NCBI GenBank assembly: GCA_002286855.1 | Contig: NRSV01000035.1 | Span: 248,001 to 312,000, forward strand | DNA from: Bipolaris cookei | Taxonomy: Eukaryota > Ascomycota > Dothideomycetes > Pleosporales > Pleosporaceae | DNA: 64,000 nt | Reading direction: 5' to 3' | Program-made: the position numbers and the translations under genes | Part shown: one piece after another, positions 9,387 to 19,501 of the stretch | How positions within the stretch are numbered: the stretch's first letter is position 1 | Layout: each line of letters opens with the position of its first letter | The notes under the pieces: model-generated | Seen by the model: only the letters and a program-made list of their open reading frames with translations | The model's database searches: none | What the model was told of the DNA's origin: nothing

Positions 9387-10244
9387 ATGCTCAACAGAGA
9401 TCTCCTCACCCCCCGTTCTCTCCAGCATCCTCTCTCCATCACCATCCAAAATGCTCTCGATCCTCCGCCCCTCTTATCCCTCCTCCCTCTGATCACCGCT
9501 CAATCCCAAGTCCAAGAACCCGCACCACCCCCCGTCCTCCTCTCCGCCGCAAAATCGGGCGTTATTCCCGCCATCCCCACCGCAACCCCCTTCACAAGGG
9601 TCGACACCCTCCAACGCGCCATCATCTCCCCTTTACCCCCCGCACCAGGCTACCTCCCCAACACAACCGGGGGTCTTCAGGGCACCGCAACCGCATCCCC
9701 AAATCAACCCTCATCTACCTACCGCGCCGTGCTCCCAGATGTACAATACAATCCCTACGTCAACACCACCGTCACGAGAACCATCAACGCAGCCGGTGAC
9801 CCCCAAGGCGTCCACTTCACCGTCAACCTAACCAATCTATCCGATCAAGAGCAATTCAGCCCCTTCGCATATCACATCCACGCCCTCCCCGTCCCCAGCG
9901 ACGGAAACTGCACCGTCACGTTAGACCATTTCGATTCCACGAATCGCGGCGAATTCTACATATGCGACGCTTCTGTGCCAGAAACGTGTCAAGTAGGTGA
10001 TTTAGCGGGTAAGCATGGTGGCAATATCACTTCAGAAGGAGGTTTTGAGGCGCAGTTTGTGGATCCGTATTTGAACGTTGAACAGGGTGAGGCGGAATAT
10101 TTTGGGGGGTTGGCGTTTGTGTCGCATACGGGGAATACGACGAGGATTACTTGTGCGAGTTTTGAAGTAGTGCAGGGTGGGAATGGGACGAATGGAACGA
10201 ATGGGACGGGGGGTGTGGCGTCGCCGACGCAGAGTGGAAGGTAA
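9387..10244 (+). CDS. Secreted Cu-only superoxide dismutase-like protein (frame disturbed at both ends)
   Basis: The 285-codon frame contains a Cu/Zn-SOD-like fold of the extracellular fungal type (Candida SOD4-6-like). AYHIHALPVPSDGNC carries His163 and His165, DLAGKHGG carries His210, and GLAFVSHTGN carries His247: the four copper ligands. The canonical zinc loop looks reduced, as in Cu-only SODs. Such enzymes sit at the cell surface and turn superoxide into peroxide. The frame's own N-terminus is not a signal peptide, but an ATG at 9451 in good context (CCAAAATGC) would give one if a single base were added in the C-run near 9470. Likewise a hydrophobic GPI-signal-like tail (TLVLAVGVFAVVMA, stop at 10295-10297) follows in another frame. 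The natural gene is therefore probably 9451-10297 with two indels, either real or sequence errors. Confidence 0.75.
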   Translation: MLNRDLLTPRSLQHPLSITIQNALDPPPLLSLLPLITAQSQVQEPAPPPVLLSAAKSGVIPAIPTATPFTRVDTLQRAIISPLPPAPGYLPNTTGGLQGTATASPNQPSSTYRAVLPDVQYNPYVNTTVTRTINAAGDPQGVHFTVNLTNLSDQEQFSPFAYHIHALPVPSDGNCTVTLDHFDSTNRGEFYICDASVPETCQVGDLAGKHGGNITSEGGFEAQFVDPYLNVEQGEAEYFGGLAFVSHTGNTTRITCASFEVVQGGNGTNGTNGTGGVASPTQSGR

Positions 10245-10373
10245 ATGGTAGAACGCTGGTGCTGGCGGTTGGGGTATTTGCGGTGGTGATGGCTTGACGG
10301 GTTGAAGAGTGCGGATTTTGATAATATACATGGTAATTGGATATGAACGATGAGGTATAAAATGCGTTCAAGC

Positions 10374-12066
10374 TCAGACTACTTCTTCCATTTTTTCACT
10401 ACGCTCACCCCACGCTTGGTGCAGAGAACTCGTACATTCCCTGCGACAACCCAGCCGAGTGCAAATCCAAAATCTCGGACCGGTACCAAGCCGTTTCTCG
10501 CAACCCGGTCTCATACATATGTCCCACTCGTGCCCATGACTTGTCTGGCCCTTCTTCAACATTACTTTTGCAGCCGCGGTCTTCTTTGACTTGAGCTCTT
10601 GAACTGACAGTTGGTTGCAAGTGCTGCAAACAAATACGGGCACTACCCTGAGATTTTGTATGGGAGCACTGTACGTGCGAGGATTGAGGAAACGCTGGTA
10701 CATAATGGATAGCCAAGGAGGATCAGGAACGCATTTGCACTGTATACCCTTGCGTCTTGTACTGTGAAGGGGTTGTACAAGCGCAACGTGTTGGTAGTAG
10801 CAGGATTTGCAGTATGGGGTGCAGTTTTCCAGGTGGTGTAGTGGGATCGACTGTAGAATCGAGGTAGCCTTGTGACAAGCCGAGCATATCGGGATCGAAC
10901 ACACCGAACAGGGAGTTCTTGCGCCACCCTCATAGCAAGTATACCGTTTGAAAAGGGGGAGGCGGCGGTGAAGATCATCGTGGGGAAAGACCGAGTTGCG
11001 GACAGATTTGGAGACGGAAGATAGGTTCAAGAGATCGACATAGTGTAGGTGTTGAGTGACCATCATGAGCATGTCGTAGATGCCGAGGAACTGTGCTAAT
11101 TGCGTAGGCTCTCCATCGGTGCCTTGATACCTCCCTATAGTATCCTTGTTGAAAAACTGCGTTTTCAGCTCTTTGAGTGCAAGCTCAGTCTTCTGCTCCG
11201 CCCCAAGTGCCGTTTTCACGGTACACCGGCGCGCTGTTCGAACTGGTGCTTTTACCTTTCTAGGTAAACATGTGCGGAAAATAAAGACTGGGGTGGAATA
11301 TAGAATAAAGGGGACAAGCATCACGGCTCCTCTGGGTAAATAAATGATACACCCCAAGAGGTACATAGCGCATGCCTGGGTCGTGTCCAAGAGCTTGACG
11401 AGTTGTTGTTTAGCAATTGATATGCAGCCAACAAAAGCGACAATACCAGAAAGTGCCATCAAGGCATGAAAGAAGCTAGGGCTGTTAGTAGTCAATGATA
11501 AGTTGGGGGGCATGGACAACTCACACTATAGAGATGCCATATTGTCGTTCCTCCACAAAGTTCTTGCACATTTTGGTAGGGGTTGTGACAGTCACATTCA
11601 GCCTTGCCGCAGCAGCGAAGAAGCTCTCGTTAGTCCCTGGAGGTCGCTGGTCGTAGAAAGTGGACATGTCATTACATGCTCTTTTCTCGTTGGGCACGTA
11701 TCCGCTTTGATAGTCCGTAACACGCGCTATGTAGACGGTAATTAGGGTATCCCCAACCACGATTGGGAGTTGCAATGGCGGTTGCAGACATATAGATGGT
11801 ATACAAATTGCAAGGTTCCAGAAAAAGGCAAAGGCACCCCACCAGTGTGCAAGCCTTTCGCCGGTGACGATGATTGGATCGTAGGTGCCATTGTGAAGCA
11901 GGAGGTTGTCACTGATTACGTTGTTGTGGAGTGTCGAATAGTTCTGGTAATAGATGGTCGGTGCCAGCATAACCAAGCGGAGAAGGGCGTTTATGCTGTG
12001 TAAGTATATGAAAAGTCCATAAAATTTGGGATTTGTCTGTGTCTGGTGGGATCTGGTGAGTGCCAT
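10374..12066 (-). CDS. Multi-pass membrane protein with F-box-like motif and Cys-rich tail
   Basis: Two exons, 12066-11525 and 11475-10374, joined over a 49-bp intron (GTGAGT donor, TACTAAC branch, CTAG acceptor), give 547 residues. The N-terminal half has about five or six hydrophobic helices (roughly residues 15-40, 72-92, 100-116, 182-201 and 215-247) with a loop containing N-glycosylation sequons and paired Cys between the third and fourth. After a basic linker, residues about 310-350 read like an F-box (IYDMLMMVTQHLHYVDLLNL..., then SVSKSVRNSVF). The remainder is a Cys-rich region with at least six C-x-x-C-like pairs (CSVCSIPICSACH, CKSC, CKC, CSTC, CMRPGC, CTRLGC). F-box plus C-x-x-C tail proteins are common in Pleosporales, but joining one to a membrane domain is unusual. 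Exon 2 continues the helix begun at the end of exon 1 in phase, which supports one gene. Function unknown. Confidence 0.7.
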
Positions 12067-13116
12067 GCTGGGTCTACTAGTAGGCCGCTGAATCGATCTG
12101 ATTTTGTACGATGGAATTTACAAAACAAGGATCTGTCCAGTTGTAGAACAGATGAAGATTGATGGATCATGAAAAGTCAAGTACTTATGAGTGTACAAGA
12201 ACAGGGGTACACAAGATATGAGGTTACCGAGGCTTGATGGTGCTGGATGCCTGGTGCGCAGCCGCGCAGCACAAGGCTGAACAGTTTGTCTGGTGATAAT
12301 GTTTACCGAAGGCATTCTCCGGCTCGGTCATGATTGAGCCGTGGGGAGATACAAAGAAGTATCAGGTATGGTGTTGCGGCCTTGTAGCCCCGCAGTAGAA
12401 AAAAAGGCAATTTGAAGCGCGCGGTCAGCTAATGTGGTTTAGTTCAGAGTTACCGGTGAACAGGACAGAGCGCAGCCCAGTCAGCCACGGCAGTGTGCAT
12501 CTGTCGTGCTCGGTTTGGTCGCAACCGAAATGGCCAAAGGCCTGGAGCTGGACATGACGTCGATCAGAACGGGCGTGAGTCAGGGGGAGAGGCGAAGAAT
12601 TTTATGCGCACTGTCGCGTTGCCCATCGCGATTGGCGCAGGGCTCATGGTGGCCGAACCTGCGGCCACAGCAAATGAGAAATGACATGTCGCAACAAGGT
12701 AGGGATGTCGAGCAAGATGAGGTCTGGCGTAGTTTGGCGTCGTGGTGGACAAGGCGGGCGAGGCGAGTGAGTGCACGGCTCGAACCGCCGCAGGTGGGTC
12801 TGTGTCGCCCAGGCAACGGCGGGTGTTTATCGATGCTACAAGGTGCTAATACACCCCTGCACCTAGCTCTATCAAGGACACCCGCGATTCCCTACTATCG
12901 GCCCACACAAGGCTCACCAGAAGGGCTTCTCCGCAAAAAGGAACCTCTAGCTGCATGTCAGCCCCCTCTCGAAACACACACCCTTCCGACTCCTGCATTG
13001 CACAGCTTCGACGTTTCGCCTCAACACCCTCGCCGCCGCCTCATCGTCTCAGCATACAAGTCCAGCTGATAGCTGCCACTAACCCCGCCACAAGGATCCT
13101 CGTAACCTTATCCGCC
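12067..13116. other. Divergent promoter region between the membrane F-box gene and cdc14
   Basis: The frame at 12506-13069 and the frame upstream of 13117 are GC-rich read-through with no domain similarity. The conserved Cdc14 protein starts at MEALL, so these are taken as leader sequence. No other element is visible. Confidence 0.4.
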
Positions 13117-14100
13117 ATGGAGGCTCTCTTATCGCTCGCCTTTGACAATATTGCGTCTAAGGATACGCAGAAAATTCGCAAGGGATTACGGCAGATTGAG
13201 GGCATGCTGGCGCAGATTTGTCTCTCTGGCGCAAAGTCAAAACCCAGCACACCAGGCCACCGCCGGAATGCCTCAGCAATCACTTTGAGTGAGCAACAGC
13301 AGCAGCAACAACAACAACAAGCCACAGCAAAGAAGTTGGGACAGCTATCAGACGATCTCGCCTTCCGAGAGTTTTTTCGCCTACAAGAGGGGTTCGAATG
13401 GAATGGTGGGTCGAGTCAGCAGATCAACAACAGGCAAGATGCTAATAGTGTAAAGTTGTGACCAGGGTAGCCGACTGTTTGGATCGATTGCTTGGTATGG
13501 GTAGTAGCAAAGGTAGGAGAAGCACGCAGAGTTGATGACAAGTAAGAGCTAACCATGATCACAGATGGCCAGAACGACATCCTCATCCTCTCGTCGCTTT
13601 CCAACATACAAGGTCTTCTTTTGCTACACCCCCCATCACGCATCATCTTCGGGCGCGAGGTATACATGAACCTTCTCCTCGACCTACTCGACCCCTACAA
13701 CTGCCCGGCGATCCAGTCACAAGCCCTCCTCGTCCTCGTCTCCGCCCTGCTCGCCACACCCCAAAACACGCGGATATTTGAGCATATGGACGGCCTGCTC
13801 ACAGTAACGAGTCTGTTCAAGGACGAGGAGACAACACAGGGCGTCAAGGTCAAGCTGCTCGAATTCTTGTACTTTTACCTAATGCCCGAAATGCCCGTCT
13901 CGGGCCCTCAGCGGGGTCGCGACAAGGTCAGGACGGCCATGGACCGGCGGGGGAGCACCGACGACGGCAGCAATGGAATCAAAAAGCACACACGGTCGCA
14001 GGCCGAGAAGCAGCATATGCTAGGCAAGTACCTCAACAACGTGGATGCTCTGGTCGAGGATCTGCAGGAGAGTGCGCCATTTACAAACGTCGCCTGCTAA
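13117..14100 (+). CDS. cdc14: Cdc14, septation initiation network component
   Basis: Three exons (13117-13405, 13471-13512, 13565-14100) give 288 residues. The protein matches the fungal SIN component Cdc14, the binding partner of the Sid1 kinase at the spindle pole body. It is unrelated to the budding-yeast phosphatase of that name. Conserved blocks are EALLSLAFDNIASKDTQKIRKGLRQIEG at the start, FREFFRLQEGFEWN before intron 1, LDRLLGMGSS in the tiny 42-bp second exon, and GQNDILIL then FGREVYMNLLLDLLDP in exon 3. Introns of 65 and 52 bp restore the family's continuous sequence and remove in-frame stops. A polyglutamine run (nine Q, from mixed CAG/CAA) interrupts the N-terminal region near residues 60-68. 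The start is the ATG of MEALL, in GCCATGG context. Confidence 0.9.
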
Positions 14101-14694
14101 GAGCGATGCAAGGCAGAATTTTTATCTGTCTCTTTTTTCCTTTCCTTTATCTATGCTTACTTTGCTTGACCATATATTGGTCCCGTTCAGCGCGGCGTCA
14201 CGGAATGCTTGGTGTCATTCGCATCCATACCCGTCGCAAACACTATAGCTATTATTGCTACTTTTTCCTTTGTTACAATGTATTGCTGTTTTTTTGGGAG
14301 AGCGAAAGACTGATAGCTTCATTGCATATTCCAGCGGATACCTTTTTTCACTATAGAATACGTTTCCTGTTGGGTTTGGTGGATTTGTTGACGTCTCAGA
14401 TTGACGCGAGACGTTGAGCGTGTGGGCCTATTAGAATGACGGTGGGGGCATTCCCTGCCTGGCCCATTTCTGTCATTGAATAATACTCTGTACATATATG
14501 TGCGATTTGTGCAGTATGAATTGCGTGACATGTGTAGGAAATATCACCGCTTGGACAGTTCTGGCCTAGGAAACCTGATTTTCAACAGCCTGGGTCAGCT
14601 TTGGTATGCATATCATATCAGCAATGGTTTGTTGAGGCGTGGTTGGCATGGCGCTGATGTTGCAGTCTTACTGCATGGCCTGCTCGAGACGTTG
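14101..14694. other. 3' flank of cdc14, no gene
   Basis: T-rich sequence that is presumably 3' UTR and terminator of cdc14, followed by unremarkable spacer up to the transposon's TA target site at 14695-14696. Short frames here have no recognisable content. Confidence 0.4.
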
Positions 14695-14696
14695 TA

Positions 14697-14744
14697 AGCT
14701 AGCGGACCAGGTTTCGACTCACCCGGGGTTTCCGCTCACCGACG
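14697..14744 (+). repeat. Left terminal inverted repeat of the pogo element
   Basis: It matches the reverse complement of 16433-16480 at all but about four positions. It holds two tandem copies of a GGTTTC(G/C)(A/G)CTCACC-like unit, which could be transposase binding sites. Confidence 0.9.
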
Positions 14745-14798
14745 AGAACCCAACACCCTCACCAAAACACGCGTTTTCTCACCACCTACATTGCCAAA

Positions 14799-16385
14799 AT
14801 GGATACCCGTGAAGAATCTATTCAAGCAGCTATCAGCGATCTCAATGCTGGCATTTTTAAGAGTCAAAGAGCTGCTGCAAAGGCTTACAATATCCCTCAA
14901 GCTACGTTCTCTGCCCGTGTACGAGGCACACAGAACAGCCAAGCTAGCCACGTATACCAACAAAGATTAACTCCAGAGCAGGAGGATTTTCTTGTACAAT
15001 GGATACTTGAAGAAGACGCACGAGCTTTTCCTCCCTCGCACGCACGCGCACGAGAAATGGCGAACCGAATCCTCCGGATGAATGGAGACCACAGTCCCGT
15101 TGGCAAGCATTGGATGGCTGCCTTCTTAAAGCGCAATCGATGCATCGCATCTATTGTAGGCCGAAAGATTGAGGCTGCCCGGGCTGAGGGAGCAACACCA
15201 GCACAGATACGCGCCTTCCTTGAACTCTTTGAGAGGACTCGTACGAGGCTGGGTATAAGAGCTGAGGATATATGGAATATGGATGAGACTGGGAAGGCCC
15301 TAGGTGTATGTGCTAATACTAGAGTACTTGCAGATAGTCAGAAGAAAAAGGCTTACCATCAGTCGCTAGAGAACCGCGAGTGGGCATTAATAATTGAGTG
15401 CGTGTCCGCTATAGGCAAGAAACTCCGCTGTTCAGTTATATTTAAAGGAAAGAATCTACAGAGTACCTGGTTTCCTGCGACAATTCCTGACTGGCTCTAC
15501 ACAACCTCTGAGAATGGCTGGACATTAAATGCGATAGGTGCTGAGTGGTTGCAGCGGGTATTTCTGCCTGCGACAGCTCCGTTAGACAATCATTGGAGGA
15601 TGCTAATTCTAGATGGCCATGGCAGCCATATTAGCCTAGAATTCCTATGGGCCTGCAAACAGAACAAAGTCTATCTTCTGTTTCTACCTGCTCATTCTTC
15701 TCATGTTCTACAGCCTTTGGACCTCTCGGTATTCTCAGTTGTAAAGAGATTCTACCGGCAGCAGATCCAGGCTCTCTCGTATCTTGATGACGCAGCACCT
15801 GTTAAAAAAGAGCGCTTTATTATGGCATACTATGAAGCAAGAGAGAGGACAATTAACGAGAGAGTCATACGCGCAGGATGGGCTGCTGCAGGTATCTGTC
15901 CATTGAATATTGATCGAGTAATCAACTCATCTCAGATATCTCAAAGGCCTATCACGTCCCTTTGTCCAAATCAGCCTCAACTTGCTCAGAGCTATCTCTC
16001 TACCCCTCATGGACCTCGCGAGGTTTTTATAGCTCAGAGAAAGCTCCACAAAGATGAGAATGTTGGGCGTAAGACTAATCAGTTCTTTGAAAAAGTAGGC
16101 AAGGCACTTGTTGCAGCAAATACACGGGCAGCACAGCTTGAAGCAGAGAATAAAAGACTCCATAGTCAACTTGAGGCTCTTAAGCCTCAACACTCACGAA
16201 AGAAAGTTCGTCTGAATCCAAATGAACGCTTCGCAGATATAGATACAATTATGGTTGCTGTATGGGCGTCTCGGCTTCTTGAAGCGCAACGAGACAGCAA
16301 TACCGAAGAACGGGCTACCGAAAGGGTAGCAGCTGAAACAGCAGCTCAAACGCTTCAGTCTATGTGTACAGAATGGCAATTATAG
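14799..16385 (+). CDS. Pogo/DDE_1 transposase, intact
   Basis: 528 residues with the full domain order of pogo-like transposases. A psq-type helix-turn-helix lies at about 6-43 (ESIQAAISDLNAG..., then QRAAAKAYNIPQATFSARVRG). A CENP-B/Tc5-type helix-turn-helix lies at about 57-120 (LTPEQEDFLVQWIL ... KHWMAAFLKRN). A DDE_1 catalytic domain follows, with acidic residues at Asp162 (NMDETG), Asp272 (LILDGHGSH) and Asp308 (QPLDLSVF). The C-terminal ~100 residues contain a predicted coiled coil (AAQLEAENKRLHSQLEAL) that may mediate multimerisation. The enzyme would bind the terminal repeats and cut and paste the element at TA sites. The ATG lies 102 bp inside the left end, and the stop is about 95 bp from the right end. 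Confidence 0.93.
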   Translation: MDTREESIQAAISDLNAGIFKSQRAAAKAYNIPQATFSARVRGTQNSQASHVYQQRLTPEQEDFLVQWILEEDARAFPPSHARAREMANRILRMNGDHSPVGKHWMAAFLKRNRCIASIVGRKIEAARAEGATPAQIRAFLELFERTRTRLGIRAEDIWNMDETGKALGVCANTRVLADSQKKKAYHQSLENREWALIIECVSAIGKKLRCSVIFKGKNLQSTWFPATIPDWLYTTSENGWTLNAIGAEWLQRVFLPATAPLDNHWRMLILDGHGSHISLEFLWACKQNKVYLLFLPAHSSHVLQPLDLSVFSVVKRFYRQQIQALSYLDDAAPVKKERFIMAYYEARERTINERVIRAGWAAAGICPLNIDRVINSSQISQRPITSLCPNQPQLAQSYLSTPHGPREVFIAQRKLHKDENVGRKTNQFFEKVGKALVAANTRAAQLEAENKRLHSQLEALKPQHSRKKVRLNPNERFADIDTIMVAVWASRLLEAQRDSNTEERATERVAAETAAQTLQSMCTEWQL

Positions 16386-16432
16386 CTTTGTTGAGATAAT
16401 AAACACGGTTTTGATGTGGGTGGGTGATGCTA

Positions 16433-16480
16433 GGTCAGTGAGTCGAAACCCCGGGTGAGTCGAAACCCGGTCCGCTAGCT
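16433..16480 (-). repeat. Right terminal inverted repeat of the pogo element
   Basis: Inverted partner of the left terminus, with the same tandem GGTTTCGACTCACC-type subunits. A TA duplication follows directly. Confidence 0.9.
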
Positions 16481-16482
16481 TA

Positions 16483-17480
16483 TGTAGTATGTAAGCAAGG
16501 CAGATCGTGGATACGTGCACATGGATGATTGGGTGCTGAGTGGATACCTTGTCAACAGAGGCCCAGCGGAAGAGGCTACGCCCAAGTCACGTGCGAGCAG
16601 TCTCGTCTCGTCTTTATAAGCAGATCACGTTGGTCCCACATGCAGCGGGCCAAACTAGCCTAGCGCCGGTGATCGACGGAAGCTAAACCTCTGCCGCCCT
16701 GGTCGCGTGCCCAGTTGTGAGATGCTCGCATTACAAGGCGTGCCAATGGAGTGCGCGGATAGCGAGCTGGGGAGCATCGGAGCCTCAAGACGGGCAAGTA
16801 TTACTGCAAAAAAACTTATTGTAAAGTTGATACTGTCAATTGGACTGTTTATGATCGCTTTCAACCAGTATCTCTGCAATGCCTGAGGTGGTGAACACTT
16901 GAATGCTGCTGCCCAAAAAACTATCTGTAGTCATGACGCACACTTTAGCAAATCATCAGTAACCTCCTCGGAAGGTCGGCTATTCGTGCAACGCCCTGCA
17001 CCACAGAAAGGCAGCTGCAGAGCAGCTTCGTCCGACCACTCGCACGCCTCGCCAGTCCATGACCTCAGAGCTAGTTCGCCAATACCTGCATGCCGTCTCT
17101 TCCGCCGACACCATGAATGTGCCATGCTTACTCTTAGTGCCCTCCGTCGTCCTCTTTTGCATCGTCCTAGCTGCCCATTTCTGAAATCTTGCATATACCA
17201 GAAGTTTTTCTTTACTTCTTCCTCTTTCTTACTTGCCCTGACTGTGAGCTGGTTGCCTTGCAAGTGAGCAAAGCTGGAACGCCCTGCGCCTTGCGCCTCG
17301 TACATCTGCCCGCATCCGTCTTTGGTCCGCTTACTCGATACACTGTCAACTCTACCTACAAGAAGCAACATCCCGGGGGAATAGTGACGTCTACTTCTTT
17401 CTGTTAAAACTACAGCACCCTCCAGATCGCATACCTTTGCTTCATTTGCCTGAATATCCCATCTGGCATAATATCACATC
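16483..17480. other. Spacer and probable promoter of the PAP2-family gene
   Basis: Open frames exist on both strands (for example 16899-17267 and 16931-17371), but they overlap one another and lack domains. CT-rich sequence typical of fungal promoters precedes the ATG at 17481. Nothing else is evident. Confidence 0.35.
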
Positions 17481-18862
17481 ATGGGCGCAGGAGCCTTTAT
17501 AGAACCACTTGTGGTTATTACCCTACTCTTCGGCGGTACTTGGGCGAACCGCAACACGGAATACCGTCTCCTTAACCGACCAAAAGTCTATCACCACTCG
17601 CCCCGCTCCGCCTCACCCGAGTCCGGTCGGTCGAGTCCCCTGTCTAGCGCATCACTCCTCGCCAATGTTGACGAAGAGCCACAATGGCAGACGCGCGAAA
17701 TCAAGATACTGGGCATGCGCAAACAAGTTCTCAGTCCAAACACCCGTAGATTCCAAGATTACTTCCTGTCAAGACTACTACAAAAGTTTCCCTTCCTAGT
17801 CGAAGCATGGTACTGGGCCCTGATCTACTGGGTACGTAAAACTTCACCTCCGTAGATCAACCAAAATACACCAAAATGCTGACAGCGATCACCACGCAGG
17901 TCTACCAAGTCGGGCGCGGTATAAGCGCCATCTACCTTATCGACGAAGGCACCGTAAACGTCGCCCGCCGCCACGCCTTGCAACTCATCGCCATCGAGCA
18001 GCGCCTGCACATCTTCTTCGAACTAGACATCCAAGCATGGTTCCTCAAACACCCCTTCATTCTCCACTGGACAAACCGCATCTACTCCTTCATCCACATC
18101 CCCGGCACCATCCTCTTCCTAGTCTGTCTATACTACTACACCACGACCCGCAACCGTGTCGATCTGCCCTTGCACAACAAGCCTATAGGCGAACCATCTG
18201 GGAGTCCCGCAGGCTCAGCTCTATATGCAGCCCGCCGCCGCACAATGGCAACCTGCAACCTCCTCGCCTTCTGCATCTTTACCATCTGGCCCTGCATGCC
18301 CCCGCGCCTACTATCCGACCCGGACGTCACCGGTGACGTAGGCAAAAAAGCGCGCAGCTTTGGCTTCGTAGATACGGTGCACGGCGCCGAAGGCGAAAGC
18401 AGCATCTGGACACAAAATAAATTCTGCAACCAGTATGCTGCGATGCCATCGCTGCATTTTGGGTACTCGCTTCTTATCGGACTGACGATTATGACGATTC
18501 CGCTTGCGCCGAAGCATGTGCGCTCACGCAGTGTGGCACTGACGATGGGATTGCGCATGCGTGTTCCGTCGCTACGTCGATTCCTCTGTGTAGCGCTGGG
18601 CGTGGCGTATCCAACTATTATCCTTATTGCGATTGTTGCGACGGCGAATCATTTTATTCTCGATGCGGTTGCCGGCGCCATGGTGTGCGGACTTGCGTGG
18701 GTCGGGAATGGGGTGCTGCTTAATTTGCTTCCGCTGGAAGACTACTTTTTATGGTGCGTACGGATTCATAAGCCGGAGAGGCGGGTGGTTAGGTGGGGTG
18801 GGGATGAGGGGGGTGTTGATGGGAAGTTTAAGTATGGGGCTAAGGGTGTGGTTTTTGATTAA
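17481..18862 (+). CDS. PAP2-superfamily membrane phosphatase/transferase (IPC-synthase-like)
   Basis: Two exons (17481-17831 and 17900-18862) joined in phase 0 over a 68-bp intron give 437 residues. Several transmembrane helices surround PAP2 motifs: PSLHFGYS with catalytic His303, and ANHFILDAVAG with His368 and Asp372. The arrangement (long N-terminal region, a hydrophobic bundle, MPSLH then HxxxD) is that of the PAP2_3 group, which includes inositolphosphorylceramide and sphingomyelin synthase relatives. It probably transfers or removes a phospho-headgroup on a lipid in Golgi or endosomal membranes; the substrate cannot be read from sequence. Exon 1 holds an N-terminal hydrophobic anchor and a Ser-rich loop. 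The soluble C-terminus is Gly-rich. Confidence 0.85.
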
Positions 18863-19501
18863 GCTATACCCTTGTTTTTCCCAGGAATGGGGGATTTGGG
18901 GAAGATGACGGTTGGTTGGAGGTGGAATGAGGAAAGAGTCAGATTAAGTGGTCGGAAGTTTTGATGGTTTTGTATTCGATCAATACCCCCGCCGGTTATA
19001 TACCATAGCTTTTCCTTTTCTTTTGCGATACGCTCTTTGGCCAGTAGCAAGCTCCGGGTTATGAGAGTTATTTTTTTCTACAGTTGTAACTTGGAAGAGA
19101 TGGGTGAAGAGACCAAGGCATGGTACTTGATCCTGTATACCCTATTAATAAACCAAGATATTAATTTACCTCGGCGAAAATTATATATTGACATGGCAAT
19201 CTGCATGTTTCCTAATCGAACAGAAGAAACTTGAGAGCAGAGAGGAAACATTGATTTCCTTAGCCCCTAACTCTTCCTGTATAACTACATGCCCATTTTC
19301 TCTCTCCATATCCATCCTCCTTATCTGCTTTCCCTTATCTCATACCACCCCTACTACACTCCCCCCAAAAGTATACCACCTCATGTCTCCGCCTTGGACC
19401 CTGCACCCCTCGCCCTCAACTGATGCTTCCAGCCCATAATAAAAGAACACTCCATCTCCTTAGTCTGTCCTTCATTAGCTCACTCCCCACCACTATCGAT
19501 T
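18863..19501. other. Intergenic between convergent genes, no gene
   Basis: It lies between two stop codons (PAP2 gene on plus, secreted protein on minus), so it should hold both 3' UTRs. AT-rich with no supported frame. Confidence 0.4.

Larger units (their letters stand above)
14697..16480 (+). mobile_element. Complete pogo-family DNA transposon (about 1.78 kb)
   Basis: The element is bounded by ~48-bp terminal inverted repeats beginning AGCTAGCGGACC, flanked by a TA dinucleotide on each side (14695-14696 and 16481-16482), the standard target duplication of Tc1/mariner/pogo elements. It contains one uninterrupted 528-codon transposase gene. Intact termini, target duplication and reading frame, with no RIP-like stops, point to a young, possibly autonomous copy. 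It inserted between cdc14 and the PAP2-family gene without breaking either. Confidence 0.92.

Noticed and set aside
10032..10371. Minus-strand frames over the SOD-like gene
   Set aside because: They are antisense shadows of the catalytic core coding sequence.
12506..13069. 187-codon plus frame upstream of cdc14
   Set aside because: It overlaps the cdc14 leader in another frame, has no domain, and the conserved Cdc14 start lies just downstream.
16899..17371. Frames of 122 and 146 codons on opposite strands
   Set aside because: They overlap each other, no domain was found, and they lie in the promoter region of the PAP2-family gene.
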